64,000 bases of DNA from Rhizobium mongolense USDA 1844 (GCF_000419765.1 NZ_ATTQ01000008.1:241922-305921), one strand, 5' to 3'; shown: positions 43,835 through 53,296, numbered from the stretch's first letter. Notes: generated from the letters alone by a model not told the origin. Numbers and translations: made by a program.

Positions 43835-44503
43835 CTAGAGCAGGCTCGCTCCGACATTGATCGCGAGTGCCAGGATCGTCGTATTGAAGAGAAACGACAG
43901 CACTGCATGAAGCAGCGCGATCTTGCGCATCGTCATCGTGGAGACGGCAACATCAGCGGTCTGCGCCGCGACGCCGATCGTGAATGAGAAGTAGAGGAAG
44001 TCCCAATAGACAGGTTCTTCGATCCTGTCCGGAAAAATCAGGCCTTCGCCCTTGTCAGGTCCACCGTAAAATCGATGGGCGTAGTGGATGGTGAAGAGCG
44101 TGTGGAGGAAAACCCAGGAAACCAGGATCGTGACCACTGCCGCGCAGGCTCTGGCGAAGGCGACATTGGGTGGCGCTTCTTTCACGGAATGCAGCTCGAG
44201 CCCAATGCCAGCGATGCTTGCGAGCGCCGCCGCGATCGACAGGAAGAGTACGAACGTGTCGGAAAAATCCAGATCTTCCGCTCGCTTCCTGATATCCGCG
44301 ACTGTCGCCCGAAGCATCCTTCGCCAACTGACACACGTAAAGACGATGGCCGTCACGTTCCAGCCGACCAGCACATTCTTGGCGTTCACATCCCGGGAGG
44401 TGAGAAGCAGGAAAACGACCAAGCCCGCGATGAAAGCAATGATGATGCTCATATGCCGGACGGCATAGGTCATTATCGAACTGCGCTGATCGTCACCCGC
44501 CAT
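43835..44503 (-). CDS. DUF1345 family membrane protein
   Basis: A 222-residue inner membrane protein with five or six hydrophobic segments. Conserved features include the loop VSWRRMLRATVADIRKRAEDLD and the segment HTLFTIHYAHRFY followed by YWDFLYFSFTIGVAAQTADV, characteristic of DUF1345. Function is unknown. It is convergent with the DUF1328 gene, 16 bases away, and has GAGG before the ATG. Confidence 0.85.
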   Translation of the reverse strand: MAGDDQRSSIMTYAVRHMSIIIAFIAGLVVFLLLTSRDVNAKNVLVGWNVTAIVFTCVSWRRMLRATVADIRKRAEDLDFSDTFVLFLSIAAALASIAGIGLELHSVKEAPPNVAFARACAAVVTILVSWVFLHTLFTIHYAHRFYGGPDKGEGLIFPDRIEEPVYWDFLYFSFTIGVAAQTADVAVSTMTMRKIALLHAVLSFLFNTTILALAINVGASLL

Positions 44504-44540
44504 GTCTTTCCTCAGGCTTTATGCCATTGATATCAGCACG

Positions 44541-44575
44541 AAAAAGGCGCGGCCGCCATTGGCAACCGCGCCTTT
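44541..44575 (-). terminator. rho-independent terminator of tal
   Basis: On the minus strand, AAAGGCGCGG / CCGCGCCTTT form a 10-bp stem (13-base loop) followed by TTCGTG, 20 bases after the transaldolase stop. Confidence 0.8.
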
Positions 44576-44595
44576 CAACCGTTTCTATGAAGACG

Positions 44596-45561
44596 TCAGG
44601 CAGCAGCGAGCTGCAATTCCTTCTGGACCATCGTGCGAAGCGCCGTCAGGTCCTTGGCGAAGGCGCGAATGCCTTCGGCAAGCTTTTCGGTTGCCATCGC
44701 ATCTTCGTTCATCATCCAGCGGAAGGTCTTCTCGTCGATTTCGATCCTCGGCTCGGCTTTCTTCGTCTCCGGCGAGAGCTTGCGGACCAGTGTGCCCTGA
44801 TCGTTGGCGAGTTCGTCGAGCAGCGCCGGGCTGATGGTCAGGCGGTCGCAACCGGCCAGCGCTTCGATTTCACCGGCGTTGCGGAACGAGGCGCCCATGA
44901 CGATCGTGTTGATGTCATGCGCCTTGTAGTAATTGTAGATGTCACGGACAGACTGAACGCCCGGATCCTCTTCCGCAGTGTAATCCTTGCCGGTCGACTT
45001 CTTGTACCAGTCGAGGATGCGGCCGACGAAGGGCGAGATCAGAAAAGCCTTCGCATCGGCGCAGGCAATGGCCTGGGCCTTGGAAAAGAGAAGCGTCAGG
45101 TTGCAGTCGATGCCCTCCTTCTGCAGTACTTCCGCGGCGCGGATGCCTTCCCAGGTCGAGGCGAGCTTGATCAGAATGCGGTCGCGCTCGATGCCGCGCT
45201 CCTTGTAGGAGGCGATGATGCCGCGCGCCTTGCCGATTGATGCTTCAGTGTCGAAAGAAAGGTCAGCATCGACCTCGGTCGATACGCGACCCGGCACGAG
45301 CTTCGACAAGGCGGCGCCAACGGAAATCGCAAGACGATCGGCAACAGCTGCGGCAACCGCATCGCTGTTTCCGCCCTGTTTCTTGCCCCAGGAGACGGCT
45401 TCCTTGATTGCATCGGCAAACATCGGCGTTCCGAGCGCCTTCAAAACGATGGTCGGATTGGTCGTGCAATCCACCGGCTTCAGGCGGGCGACAGCCTCGA
45501 TATCGCCGGTATCGGCGACGACCGTGGTCATGTCGCGGAGTTGGTCAAGCTTGGTTGTCAT
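44596..45561 (-). CDS. tal: transaldolase
   Basis: A 321-residue transaldolase of the TalB class, moving a dihydroxyacetone unit between sedoheptulose-7-P/erythrose-4-P and the triose/hexose phosphates in the pentose phosphate pathway. The Schiff-base Lys is K132 ([11 protein letters not shown]), the same number as in E. coli Tal[13 protein letters not shown] is the N-terminal signature. AAGGGA precedes the ATG. It is divergent from a SorC regulator, with a 324-bp gap. Confidence 0.96.
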   Translation of the reverse strand: MTTKLDQLRDMTTVVADTGDIEAVARLKPVDCTTNPTIVLKALGTPMFADAIKEAVSWGKKQGGNSDAVAAAVADRLAISVGAALSKLVPGRVSTEVDADLSFDTEASIGKARGIIASYKERGIERDRILIKLASTWEGIRAAEVLQKEGIDCNLTLLFSKAQAIACADAKAFLISPFVGRILDWYKKSTGKDYTAEEDPGVQSVRDIYNYYKAHDINTIVMGASFRNAGEIEALAGCDRLTISPALLDELANDQGTLVRKLSPETKKAEPRIEIDEKTFRWMMNEDAMATEKLAEGIRAFAKDLTALRTMVQKELQLAAA

Positions 45562-45885
45562 TGGTCAAAATCCCTTGTGAACTCGAACTGCTAACTTGAG
45601 CTGCGGACCGGCGCGAGCTCCGCCCGGCAATGAGGTAGTCTACAGACAGATGAGTTTGCTGCAGGCGAAAACGCGTGCCTTCCCATGTACCCGCACATTG
45701 TCCTCCTCGGACAAACGACTGTGTCGGAAATGACTATCGCCATCCCGAAAAGAGAAAGTCAAGGACATTTGTGCATTTCAATTGACATAAGTGTCACGCC
45801 CGTCATTATCGCTAGGAACAAGGAAAGTTGCCCTGCTTTTTCCGCCTCCGGATGCAAGTAGGGTGAAACTCAAGCAGGAGAAGAT
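45562..45885. other. divergent promoter region between tal and a SorC regulator gene
   Basis: This 324-base gap contains the promoters of both genes. On the plus strand I see a promoter-like pair with a short inverted repeat (listed separately). No gene or RNA was recognised. An A/G-rich leader with AGGAG precedes the GTG start of the regulator. Confidence 0.5.
45782..45809 (+). promoter_or_regulatory. sigma-70 promoter with overlapping inverted repeat before the SorC gene
   Basis: TTGACA (45782-45787) then, 16 bases later, CATTAT (45804-45809). Overlapping the -35 box is TGACA-TAAG-TGTCA (45783-45796). The transcription start would be near 45816, about 70 bases before the regulator start; the inverted repeat could be the site for its autorepression. 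Confidence 0.5.
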
Positions 45886-46872
45886 GTGGTCAAGCTGAAA
45901 CGCGGCACGCACACGGCTTATTCAGAAGCCTCGTCGCTGAGGCTACGCGCCGCGTGGCTCTACTACAATCAGGGCCTGACGCAGAAGGACGTCGCCGAGC
46001 AGCTCGGCATAAGCCGCACGACGGTCATCCGCTTGCTCGACGAGGCCATGAAGCGCAGCGAGGTGCAGATCTGGATCAACGATTCGATCGGCGACTGCGT
46101 CGAGCTTTCCGTGAAGCTGGAGCGCGCCTACGGGCTCGACGAGGCAATCGTTGTCCCCGCTCCCGTCAGTTCCGACGTCGATAGTCTCGCAAAGAGCGTC
46201 GGGCTCGCGCTCGGCCAGTTCCTGTCCGAGGCGATCCCCGACGACTATACGATCGGCGTCGGCTGGGGGCGCACGATGACGGCTTCGCTTTCGAGCTTCC
46301 GGCCGCCCCGCCGCACCAATTGTAAGGTCGTCTCGCTGCTCGGCGGCATCGTCGCCGTGCACCAGACAAACCCCATCGACTATACGTGGCGGCTGGCAAG
46401 CCAGCTTGGCGCCGAGTGCTACATGTTCCTCTCGCCCCTGCTCGTGGATTCGGTCGAGACGAAGCGCAATCTGATCGAGAAATGCGGACTGGACACGATC
46501 TACCGGCTGGCGGAAGACCTTGATCTTGCGATCGTCAGCTGCGGCGACATCGGCCCGCATTCGACATCTTTGTCGGAAGGCTGGATTTCCAAGGCGGAGT
46601 TGCAGCAGCTGATCGAGGCCGGCTGCGTCTGCGACACGATGTTCAATTTTCTGGACAAGGAAGGCAACACCGTCGATCACTCGATCAACAGCCGCGTGAT
46701 GTCGGTCGATCTGGACACCCTGACGAAGGCACGGCACATCGTGCTCTCTTCAGGGGGCGCACACCGCGCCGTCGCGATCCGTGCCACCATCCGGCGCATC
46801 GGCTGCAACACGCTGATCACCGACGAGAGCGCCGCAAAGGCGCTGCTCGAACTAGCTGAAACTCATGCCTGA
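45886..46872 (+). CDS. SorC family sugar-binding transcriptional regulator
   Basis: A 328-residue SorC/DeoR-like regulator. The HTH is in AAWLYYNQGLTQKDVAEQLG with ISRTTVIRLLDEA as recognition helix; the C-terminal domain is a sugar-phosphate isomerase-like effector domain (GVGWGRTMTASLSSF, VVSLLGGI, CGDIGP). Start GTG at 45886 follows AGGAG. Divergent from tal; its 3' end overlaps the convergent Ada-type gene by 10 bases. The effector is likely a sugar phosphate; control of tal is a reasonable inference. Confidence 0.88.
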   Translation: MVKLKRGTHTAYSEASSLRLRAAWLYYNQGLTQKDVAEQLGISRTTVIRLLDEAMKRSEVQIWINDSIGDCVELSVKLERAYGLDEAIVVPAPVSSDVDSLAKSVGLALGQFLSEAIPDDYTIGVGWGRTMTASLSSFRPPRRTNCKVVSLLGGIVAVHQTNPIDYTWRLASQLGAECYMFLSPLLVDSVETKRNLIEKCGLDTIYRLAEDLDLAIVSCGDIGPHSTSLSEGWISKAELQQLIEAGCVCDTMFNFLDKEGNTVDHSINSRVMSVDLDTLTKARHIVLSSGGAHRAVAIRATIRRIGCNTLITDESAAKALLELAETHA

Positions 46873-47735
46873 CCGGCTTCCCACCCCAGTATCGCCCGTT
46901 TGCGGGTGAGACCCCAATGGTAGCCCGTCAAGTCGCCATTTTTCCCGAGCGCACGGTGGCATGGCACAACGAAGGAGATCGGATTGCGTCCAATCGCAGC
47001 ACCGACTGCGCGCGATGCCGTCGGCTGGCCGATATCTTTAGCGATGTCCGAATATGTCATCGCTTTGCCCAGCGGAATCTTCAAAAGGCTCTCCCAGACG
47101 CGGACCTGAAAATCCGTGCCGATGAGCACGACGCGCAACGGCTGGTCTGCAGACCACTTTCCGGGCTCGAAAATGCGCTCTGCGTAAGGCGTGGTTGCCT
47201 GCCGATCTTCGACATATTGGGCATTCGGCCAGCGGCAGGTCATGTCTTCGAAACAGGCGGCCTCGTCACCGAGATCGCTGAAGGCAAGGCCTGCAAGGCC
47301 GCGATCGGTGGCCATGACCAGCGCGACGCCGAAGGGCGACTGGTGGAAGCCGTAGCGGATCGTCAGGCCGCCGCCCTTTGCCTTCCACTCACCGGGTGAC
47401 ATGGCCTCATGGGTGACGAAGAGATCGTGAAGACGGCTTGGACCGGAAAGACCCACCTCGATCGAAGTTTCAAGCAGCGGCATGTCTTCCTTGCGCAGCA
47501 ACCGCTTGGCATGATCGAGCGTGACTGCCTGCAGGAAGGCCTTGGGCGAAAGTCCGGCCCAGCGGGTAAACGTCTTCTGGAGCTGCGTCGGCGACTGGTT
47601 GAGCCGCGCGGCAATCGCCTCCAGCGACGGCTGGTCGCGATAGTCCTCGGTGATAAGTTCGATGACCTGACGGACGGTCTCGTAGTCCGGACCCTCCGGC
47701 GTGGTGTCTCTGTTCAGATTGGCGATCATATTCAT
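46863..47735 (-). CDS. bifunctional AraC-type regulator/methylated-DNA cysteine methyltransferase (Ada-like)
   Basis: A 290-residue protein: N-terminal AraC HTH (about residues 15-105; AIAARLNQSPTQLQKTFTRW) then an O6-methylguanine-DNA methyltransferase domain (about 120-285). The acceptor Cys lies in FVVPCHRALGKNGDLTGYHWG-like context (VVPCHRAL). It lacks the N-terminal zinc Ada domain of E. coli Ada, so phosphotriester repair is absent. The ATG at 47735 follows AAGGAG; upstream frame to 47801 is not used. Confidence 0.92.
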   Translation of the reverse strand: MNMIANLNRDTTPEGPDYETVRQVIELITEDYRDQPSLEAIAARLNQSPTQLQKTFTRWAGLSPKAFLQAVTLDHAKRLLRKEDMPLLETSIEVGLSGPSRLHDLFVTHEAMSPGEWKAKGGGLTIRYGFHQSPFGVALVMATDRGLAGLAFSDLGDEAACFEDMTCRWPNAQYVEDRQATTPYAERIFEPGKWSADQPLRVVLIGTDFQVRVWESLLKIPLGKAMTYSDIAKDIGQPTASRAVGAAIGRNPISFVVPCHRALGKNGDLTGYHWGLTRKRAILGWEAGQA

Positions 47736-47804
47736 CGTTCTTCTCCTTGTAACAAGGAGATAGTCAAGGGGAGGACCGCAAGCCACCCGTTTCTTGCGCA
47801 ACGT

Positions 47805-48302
47805 TTAAATACGCTGCTTGACTGTCGCAAGCGCGCCTTTGAAGGCCTTGGCAAAGCTTTCGCGATCATTCGGATTGAGGAAGGAGCCGATATCCGTCCG
47901 CCGGCCCTCGCCAAAAATATGCATGGAAAGAATGCCGATTTCCTGGTGGCGGCGGACGAGGAAACGCGCCCAGAAGGGATTGAAGTGATGCTCTACCATG
48001 CGTCCGGAAGGCGCGAACTTGCGGATCGCGACATCGGTGCGCGAAACGGTCACTTCCTCGCGCGCCCTGCCGGAGCGGTAGTTGAGCCAGAAGGCACCGT
48101 AGAGCAACGCGAAATCCAGCCCGAAGAAGAAGCCGATCGGCCAAGCGCCGGTAACGACGAAGAATATCCCATAGAGGAAACAGACGGCACCGGAAATCAG
48201 CAGCAGCACCCTGAAACCCTTGCGGCCGAGCGACCGGTAAGGGAAAAGTTCGGCTGCAAAAACAGGCTGTTCGTTCGCCCGCCCGGCGTTGCTTTCCGTC
48301 AT
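47805..48302 (-). CDS. DUF2244 family membrane protein
   Basis: A 165-residue protein with two hydrophobic segments (about residues 28-46 and 50-68: VLLLISGAVCFLYGIFFVV, WPIGFFFGLDFALLYGAFW) and a soluble C-terminal part (EVTVSRTDVAIRKFAPSGR, LVRRHQEIGILSMHIFGEG). This is DUF2244, of unknown function. The frame is open to 48581 but that belongs to nth on the other strand; the ATG at 48302 begins MTESNAGRANE. It is divergent from nth, and the two ATGs may share the CATG at 48300-48303. Confidence 0.82.
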   Translation of the reverse strand: MTESNAGRANEQPVFAAELFPYRSLGRKGFRVLLLISGAVCFLYGIFFVVTGAWPIGFFFGLDFALLYGAFWLNYRSGRAREEVTVSRTDVAIRKFAPSGRMVEHHFNPFWARFLVRRHQEIGILSMHIFGEGRRTDIGSFLNPNDRESFAKAFKGALATVKQRI

Positions 48303-49104
48303 GGCTGATGAGTATAGATTGTCGATGCCCGAACCGAAACTCAAATCCGTCCGCAAATCACCGCAAAACTCGAAAGTGATCACCCGCCGCAAGGCCGTCC
48401 CGGTGCGCACCGCGTATTCGCAAGCCGAGCGCGAGGAGATATTCCGCCGCTTCTCGATCCAGCGGCCGGAACCCAGAGGCGAACTGGCACACACCAATCC
48501 ATTCACGCTCGTCGTTGCCGTGGCACTCTCCGCCCAGGCGACGGATGCCGGTGTCAACAAGGCGACGCGGGCGCTTTTCAAGGTGGCAGATACGCCGGAG
48601 AAGATGTTGGCGCTCGGCGAGGAACGCCTTCGCGACTACATCAGGACGATCGGCCTTTACCGCAACAAGGCGAAGAACGTCATGGCGCTTTCGCAAATGC
48701 TGGTCGATGAATTCGGCGGCGAGGTTCCGCAAAAGCGTGAGGAACTCGTGCGCCTGCCGGGCGTCGGCCGCAAAACAGCGAACGTGGTTCTATCAATGGC
48801 CTTCGGCCAGGCGACGATGGCGGTTGACACGCACATCTTCCGCATCGCCAATCGCATCAAGCTGGCGCCGGGAAAGACACCGGACGAGGTCGAGGACCGC
48901 CTGATGAAGGTGATCCCCAGTCACTACCTTTATCATGCCCACCACTGGCTGATCCTGCACGGCCGCTACACGTGCAAGGCGCGCCGCCCGGAATGCGAGC
49001 GCTGCGTGATCGCCGATCTCTGCAAATCGCCGGAAAAGAGCTGCGATATACCGGCGCCGCTGGTCGAGCTACCACCGCAGGTGATGGGCGAGGCCGTCGA
49101 ATAG
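48301..49104 (+). CDS. nth: endonuclease III
   Basis: A 267-residue DNA glycosylase/AP lyase for oxidised pyrimidines. The helix-hairpin-helix with catalytic Lys is LPGVGRKTANVV, the catalytic Asp is in VDTHIFR, and the 4Fe-4S loop has C-x6-C-x2-C-x5-C (CKARRPECERCVIADLC). It has an N-terminal basic extension of about 45 residues relative to E. coli. The start could be ATG 48301 or 48325; neither has a clear ribosome site. Confidence 0.93.
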   Translation: MADEYRLSMPEPKLKSVRKSPQNSKVITRRKAVPVRTAYSQAEREEIFRRFSIQRPEPRGELAHTNPFTLVVAVALSAQATDAGVNKATRALFKVADTPEKMLALGEERLRDYIRTIGLYRNKAKNVMALSQMLVDEFGGEVPQKREELVRLPGVGRKTANVVLSMAFGQATMAVDTHIFRIANRIKLAPGKTPDEVEDRLMKVIPSHYLYHAHHWLILHGRYTCKARRPECERCVIADLCKSPEKSCDIPAPLVELPPQVMGEAVE

Positions 49105-49131
49105 GCAAACCATCGGCCTCCTCAAACTGAT

Positions 49132-49845
49132 TTACCGGTGAAAACCGAGATCCCGTTGGGAAATCAGCTTGTAGAGATGAACCATCATGCCCGCCGCAAA
49201 AAGCGGCGTCAGCAGATTGAGGAAGGGGATGGCCAGGAAAGCGGCGATCACCAAACCGCCGAGAAAGACGGTAGAAGCGTGCTTTGCCCTGAAGAGCCGG
49301 GCCTCCTCCGGCGAACGGAAGCGCATGGCGGCGAATTCGAAGAATTCCCGGCCAAGCAGATAACCGTTCACCAGGAAGAAGGCGATCAGGTTCACGCCCG
49401 GGATGAAGAGCAGGAGGAGGGCGACAATATTGCCGGCGATCACCACGCCCAGGAACTTGAGTGAACTCACGATTGCCGGGCCGATCGGCATTGCCGTTCC
49501 CGGGGTATCCTCGGGATAATCCCGCTTCTCCACCACGTCTGCCACGTCATCGAGAAAAAGCCCGGCAATCAGCGCCGTCACGGGCGACAGCATCAGCGCC
49601 AGGCCCAAGGCAAGACCGATGCTTGCGAGGATGACAAAGACGAAGCTCAGCCAGCCGGCCCAATCCGGAATTTCCGGAAAGAAGCCCGCGATCCACGGAA
49701 ACAGCAAAGCCATGAACAGGCTTCGCAGCACGAACCAGAGCCCAATGAGAACCAGGATCGTAAGCCCCAGCACCTTCCAGAAAACCGACCGGGTTTCCCG
49801 TGCAAACAGGTTGAAAAACGCAAGGCGCGCGGCATCGAGGATCAT
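49132..49845 (-). CDS. EI24/CysZ-like membrane protein
   Basis: A 237-residue integral membrane protein with about five hydrophobic segments. The motif ALMLSPVTALIAGLFLDDVADVVE and the later NGYLLGREFFEFAAMRF are typical of the EI24/CysZ family (sulfate uptake in CysZ proteins). In rhizobia the function is untested. The ATG at 49845 has GGAG 9 bases upstream, better than the ATGs at 49854 and 49875. Convergent with nth. Confidence 0.82.
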   Translation of the reverse strand: MILDAARLAFFNLFARETRSVFWKVLGLTILVLIGLWFVLRSLFMALLFPWIAGFFPEIPDWAGWLSFVFVILASIGLALGLALMLSPVTALIAGLFLDDVADVVEKRDYPEDTPGTAMPIGPAIVSSLKFLGVVIAGNIVALLLLFIPGVNLIAFFLVNGYLLGREFFEFAAMRFRSPEEARLFRAKHASTVFLGGLVIAAFLAIPFLNLLTPLFAAGMMVHLYKLISQRDLGFHR

Positions 49846-50078
49846 TCTTCGCATCTCCAGGTTATATCTGCGCATGTAGGAATCTCAACGCCCGACGGCA
49901 AGTCGAAATAAAACTACATGCAACGATGGAAAACTTGTCTAAAATAACACACTAATATATAGTCTATAGTATTCGATATAAACTTGAGCCTAGGACGCAG
50001 CTTCCGGAAATAGTTGCAACGGCAAGTCTCGCCAATAGCGCATCCGCGAATTGCCTCTGGGAAGTCAGGGAGGCTGAT

Positions 50079-50933
50079 GTGGAAGACTTTGTTCAGAAGC
50101 TCAGACACTATGTGAAGTCAGGCACGCCGGCCGAGCGCAGAATTGCGAAGTATTTTACCGAGCACCTGAACGACCTTCCCTTCGAGACCGCTGCCTCCGT
50201 GGCCGACAGGCTCGATCTAAGCCCGATGACGGTTGGCCGTTTTCTGCGCGCCCTCGGCTATCAGGGTCTCGACAGCGTCAAAGTCCATTTCCGTGAAACC
50301 GCAGTCACCTCTCCTGTCCAACTTCAAAATTCGCTCAACGAGTTGCAGACCGATGCCTCGGAAGGAAAATCGCTTGCCTTGCTCGTCACCGAGCAGATCC
50401 AGGCGCTGCACCACATCTACCATCTGACCGCACAGACGCACTGGGCCGAAGCCGTCGCGATGATTGGCATGGCGCGCGAAGTTTTCATTGCAACCCATGT
50501 ACGGCTCGCGGGCTTCGCAACGCATTTCGCCCACCGGCTGACACGGTCCCGCGATGGCGTCCACGCACTGGACGGTTCGGCAAACCGCTTTGCCGAACTC
50601 TTCGCTCGCCCGAGCGGCGAAGGCGCCCTCCTGATCATCATCGATTGCCGACGCTTCGGCAAAGCGCGTCTGTTGGCGCGAACCGCGCGGCGCTATGGCT
50701 ACAAGGTCGTGCTGATCACAACGGAAAACAGCGACTGGCTGCCCGACCAATCCAACGTCATGCTGGCGCTTCCGCCTGCCCGCTCGCCCGACGAGGACAA
50801 CCTTCCTCCGTTGATCGCTCTTCTCGACTGTCTGTCGGAATCCGTCATTGCCGCCGCAGGCGAAGAGGCGCTCGAACGCCGGCGGCGAATGTCGGAATTC
50901 GGCACCATTCTCGGAGAAAGCGGCAATCGCTAG
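50079..50933 (+). CDS. RpiR/MurR family transcriptional regulator
   Basis: A 284-residue regulator with an N-terminal HTH_6 domain (AERRIAKYFTEHLNDLPFET, VADRLDLSPMTVGRFLRALGYQG) and a C-terminal SIS sugar-phosphate-binding domain (EVFIATHVRLAGFATHFAHRL, GALLIIIDCRRFGKAR, YGYKVVLIT). Start GTG at 50079 follows GGGAGG. It is convergent with the FGGY kinase gene and overlaps it by 4 bases. The target genes are unknown. Confidence 0.87.
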   Translation: MEDFVQKLRHYVKSGTPAERRIAKYFTEHLNDLPFETAASVADRLDLSPMTVGRFLRALGYQGLDSVKVHFRETAVTSPVQLQNSLNELQTDASEGKSLALLVTEQIQALHHIYHLTAQTHWAEAVAMIGMAREVFIATHVRLAGFATHFAHRLTRSRDGVHALDGSANRFAELFARPSGEGALLIIIDCRRFGKARLLARTARRYGYKVVLITTENSDWLPDQSNVMLALPPARSPDEDNLPPLIALLDCLSESVIAAAGEEALERRRRMSEFGTILGESGNR

Positions 50934-52513
50934 CTTATCGCGTCCAGTTCGGCGCGATGGCGATACATCGCGAGGAACCGCCGGTATTCGCGATCATACA
51001 GAGCCTGCTTCGTCGCGTCCGGCGCACGCTCTTCACCCCCGGGATACATTGCCACGCCGGCCGTCGGGAGATCCTTATGTAAGCCACAGGCAACAGAAGC
51101 TCCGATCGCAGTGCCCAGCAACACCGCCTCGTTCATCTTCGGAACGACGACCCTGCAGCCTGTCGCATCCGAATAAAGCTCCATCAGCACCGGGTTCTTC
51201 ACATGCCCGCCCGCAACATGCAGCGTGTCCGGCACATAACCGAATTCCTTCATCTTTTCGAGAATATGCCGGATGCCGAGCGCAATGCCGACGGCCGTAC
51301 GCCAGTAGAGCGCGCAAAGTCCGTCGAATGACGTATCGAGCGTCAGCCCGCTGATAGTGCCGACGGCGTGCGGATCGGCAAGAGGCGACCGGTTGCCGTG
51401 GAAATCCGGCAGCACGAAGATGCGCGAGCCGAGCGCGTCGCCTTCTTCGGCACGCAATTGCGCAATGCGGGAGACGATCTTCTGGTGCAATGCGGCGGTG
51501 GGCTCGCCCCCGGCAGCATGCATGCGCACGATATGCTCAAGCAACGCACCCGTCGCCGATTGACCGGCTTCAACAAGCCACGAATCCTGAAAGACGACCT
51601 CGTAGTAAGGTCCCCACATGCCATGACTTGGCTTTCGATCGCGGGAGAACGAAATGATGCAGCTCGAGGTTCCGGCAATGAGCGCCAACTGACGCTCAAG
51701 TTGCGCTGGGTCGGCCGCATAGCCGGCAAGCGTGCCGAGCGCGCCTGCATAGGCGTCGATCAGGCCCGCCGAAACGTGGCAATCCGTCGTCAGCCCGAGT
51801 GCCGATGCGGCCTCCTGGGTGAGCGTGCCGACGCTCGTGCCGACCTGTGCTGTCTCGTCGGGCAGACGGCCGCGCTCCTGGAGGTCTTCCAGGCCGATCT
51901 GCGCGAGAAAATCCCTCTGCCAGCCCTTTTCCTTGTGCGCCAGATAATTCCACTTCGCCGTCAGCGTGCTGCGCGAACGGGCAAGCGAGCCCGTCGCCTT
52001 CCATGTCATGAAGTCGGCAAGATCGAAGAAATAACCGGCATTCATCCAGGTGCCAGGCAGTTTCTTCTTCAGCCACATCAGCTTTGGCATCTCCATTTCC
52101 GGCGACATGAAATGCCCGCAATGATCGAGAACCGCATGGCCGGTTGCCGTGCAGAAATCAGCTTCGTTGAGCGCCCTGTGGTCGAGCCAGACGATCGTGT
52201 CGAAGCGCCTCTCGCCCCCCGTCGAGACGCTGATCTGCCCACCATCGACATCGCGGACGACGAGCGAGCATGTGCCGTCGAAGCCGATCGCACCGACAGA
52301 CGCAGGAGCTGCACCCGATTGTTCCATCGCCTTTCGAACGACGATGCAGACCGCAGACCAGATATTTTCGGAATCATGTTCGGCATGATTTTCACGCGGT
52401 CTATTCATGATGATCGGATGTTCGGCCTTTCCGAGCAGGCGACCGCGGGCATCGAACACACCGGCACGCGCGCTGCCGGTGCCGACATCCACCGCAACCA
52501 CATGATCATGCAT
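50930..52513 (-). CDS. FGGY family pentulose kinase
   Basis: A 527-residue FGGY kinase. VAVDVGTGSARAGVFDARG is the ATP-binding start; GAIGFDGTCSLVV is the sugar-site segment of ribulokinase-like FGGY members (FDGTCSLV rather than MHG as in xylulokinase), and VLPDFHGNRSPLADPHAVGTI occurs in D-ribulokinase/FGGY homologues. It is translationally coupled to the HAD gene (TGATG). In this polyol locus it probably phosphorylates a ketopentose such as D-ribulose or D-xylulose made from pentitols. Confidence 0.88.
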   Translation of the reverse strand: MHDHVVAVDVGTGSARAGVFDARGRLLGKAEHPIIMNRPRENHAEHDSENIWSAVCIVVRKAMEQSGAAPASVGAIGFDGTCSLVVRDVDGGQISVSTGGERRFDTIVWLDHRALNEADFCTATGHAVLDHCGHFMSPEMEMPKLMWLKKKLPGTWMNAGYFFDLADFMTWKATGSLARSRSTLTAKWNYLAHKEKGWQRDFLAQIGLEDLQERGRLPDETAQVGTSVGTLTQEAASALGLTTDCHVSAGLIDAYAGALGTLAGYAADPAQLERQLALIAGTSSCIISFSRDRKPSHGMWGPYYEVVFQDSWLVEAGQSATGALLEHIVRMHAAGGEPTAALHQKIVSRIAQLRAEEGDALGSRIFVLPDFHGNRSPLADPHAVGTISGLTLDTSFDGLCALYWRTAVGIALGIRHILEKMKEFGYVPDTLHVAGGHVKNPVLMELYSDATGCRVVVPKMNEAVLLGTAIGASVACGLHKDLPTAGVAMYPGGEERAPDATKQALYDREYRRFLAMYRHRAELDAIS

Positions 52514-53202
52514 CAAGGGTGAGCCCCATCCAGCTTTTGTTTCTGGATAAGGTGTATCAAATCCGGCATTGCGTCAAACACGCGTTCCGGCGAAAGCCGC
52601 TGAAGTTCTGCACGATAACCTGCAAAATTGGCATGTGAGCCGCCGGTAAAGGCAAAGACCGTCATGCCTGCGGCCTTGGCTGCCTCGATTCCTGCAGGGC
52701 TGTCTTCGATTACGACGCAGTTCTTCGGATCGACGTGCATTTCGCGGGCCGCATGCAGGAAGAGGTCTGGCGCCGGCTTTCCATTCTTCACCATCGAGGC
52801 GCTGAAGATGTTCGGTAGCTTGTCGATAAGGCCGGTGACGGTGAGCGACAGCCTGATGCGCTCGACCTGGCTCGACGAAGCGACGCAGCAAGGGATATCG
52901 AGCGCATCGATCGTCGCACCTATGCCTTCGATCGGTCTCAGTTCTTTCCTGAACCGCGCATAGAGATTGGTGCGGATGCGCTCGAGAAACTCGTCGCCGG
53001 CATGCACCTGATATTCGCTCTTCATCGTTTCGATGACGGTCGCGAGGCTCTTGCCGAGGAAGCGCCCATAGACCTCTTCCTCGGTGATCGGCACTCCGAG
53101 GTCGTTCATCGCCTCGACGAGCACGCTGACGGAGATCGGCTCGCTATCGACGAGGACACCGTCACAATCGAAAATGACCAGGCGTGTTTCAGAATCAGCC
53201 AT
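52513..53202 (-). CDS. HAD family phosphatase/phosphoglucomutase-like hydrolase
   Basis: A 229-residue HAD hydrolase. The nucleophile Asp is residue 12 (FDCDGVLVDSEP), motif II is in CCVASSSQVERI, Lys in VKNGKPAPDLFL and motif IV in CVVIEDSPAGIEAAKAAGM. This is the beta-phosphoglucomutase/sugar phosphatase subclass. Start ATG at 53202. It lies between mtlK and the FGGY kinase in the same direction and may remove toxic sugar phosphates, but the substrate is not known. Confidence 0.88.
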   Translation of the reverse strand: MADSETRLVIFDCDGVLVDSEPISVSVLVEAMNDLGVPITEEEVYGRFLGKSLATVIETMKSEYQVHAGDEFLERIRTNLYARFRKELRPIEGIGATIDALDIPCCVASSSQVERIRLSLTVTGLIDKLPNIFSASMVKNGKPAPDLFLHAAREMHVDPKNCVVIEDSPAGIEAAKAAGMTVFAFTGGSHANFAGYRAELQRLSPERVFDAMPDLIHLIQKQKLDGAHP

Positions 53203-53264
53203 GAAGACCAACCGGAGTTCGGTTCGGGGGGCGTTATCGGCTCGCGTATGGGCAAGCCGGATCA

Positions 53265-53287
53265 ATGGCGGCAGGAATTGCCGCCAT
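53265..53287. repeat. hairpin between mtlK and the HAD gene
   Basis: ATGGCGGCA / TGCCGCCAT, 9-bp perfect stem with 5-base loop, 10 bases after the mtlK stop. No U tract, so it is probably an intercistronic RNA hairpin affecting processing or stability rather than a terminator. Confidence 0.5.
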
Positions 53288-53296
53288 GTTGATTTC

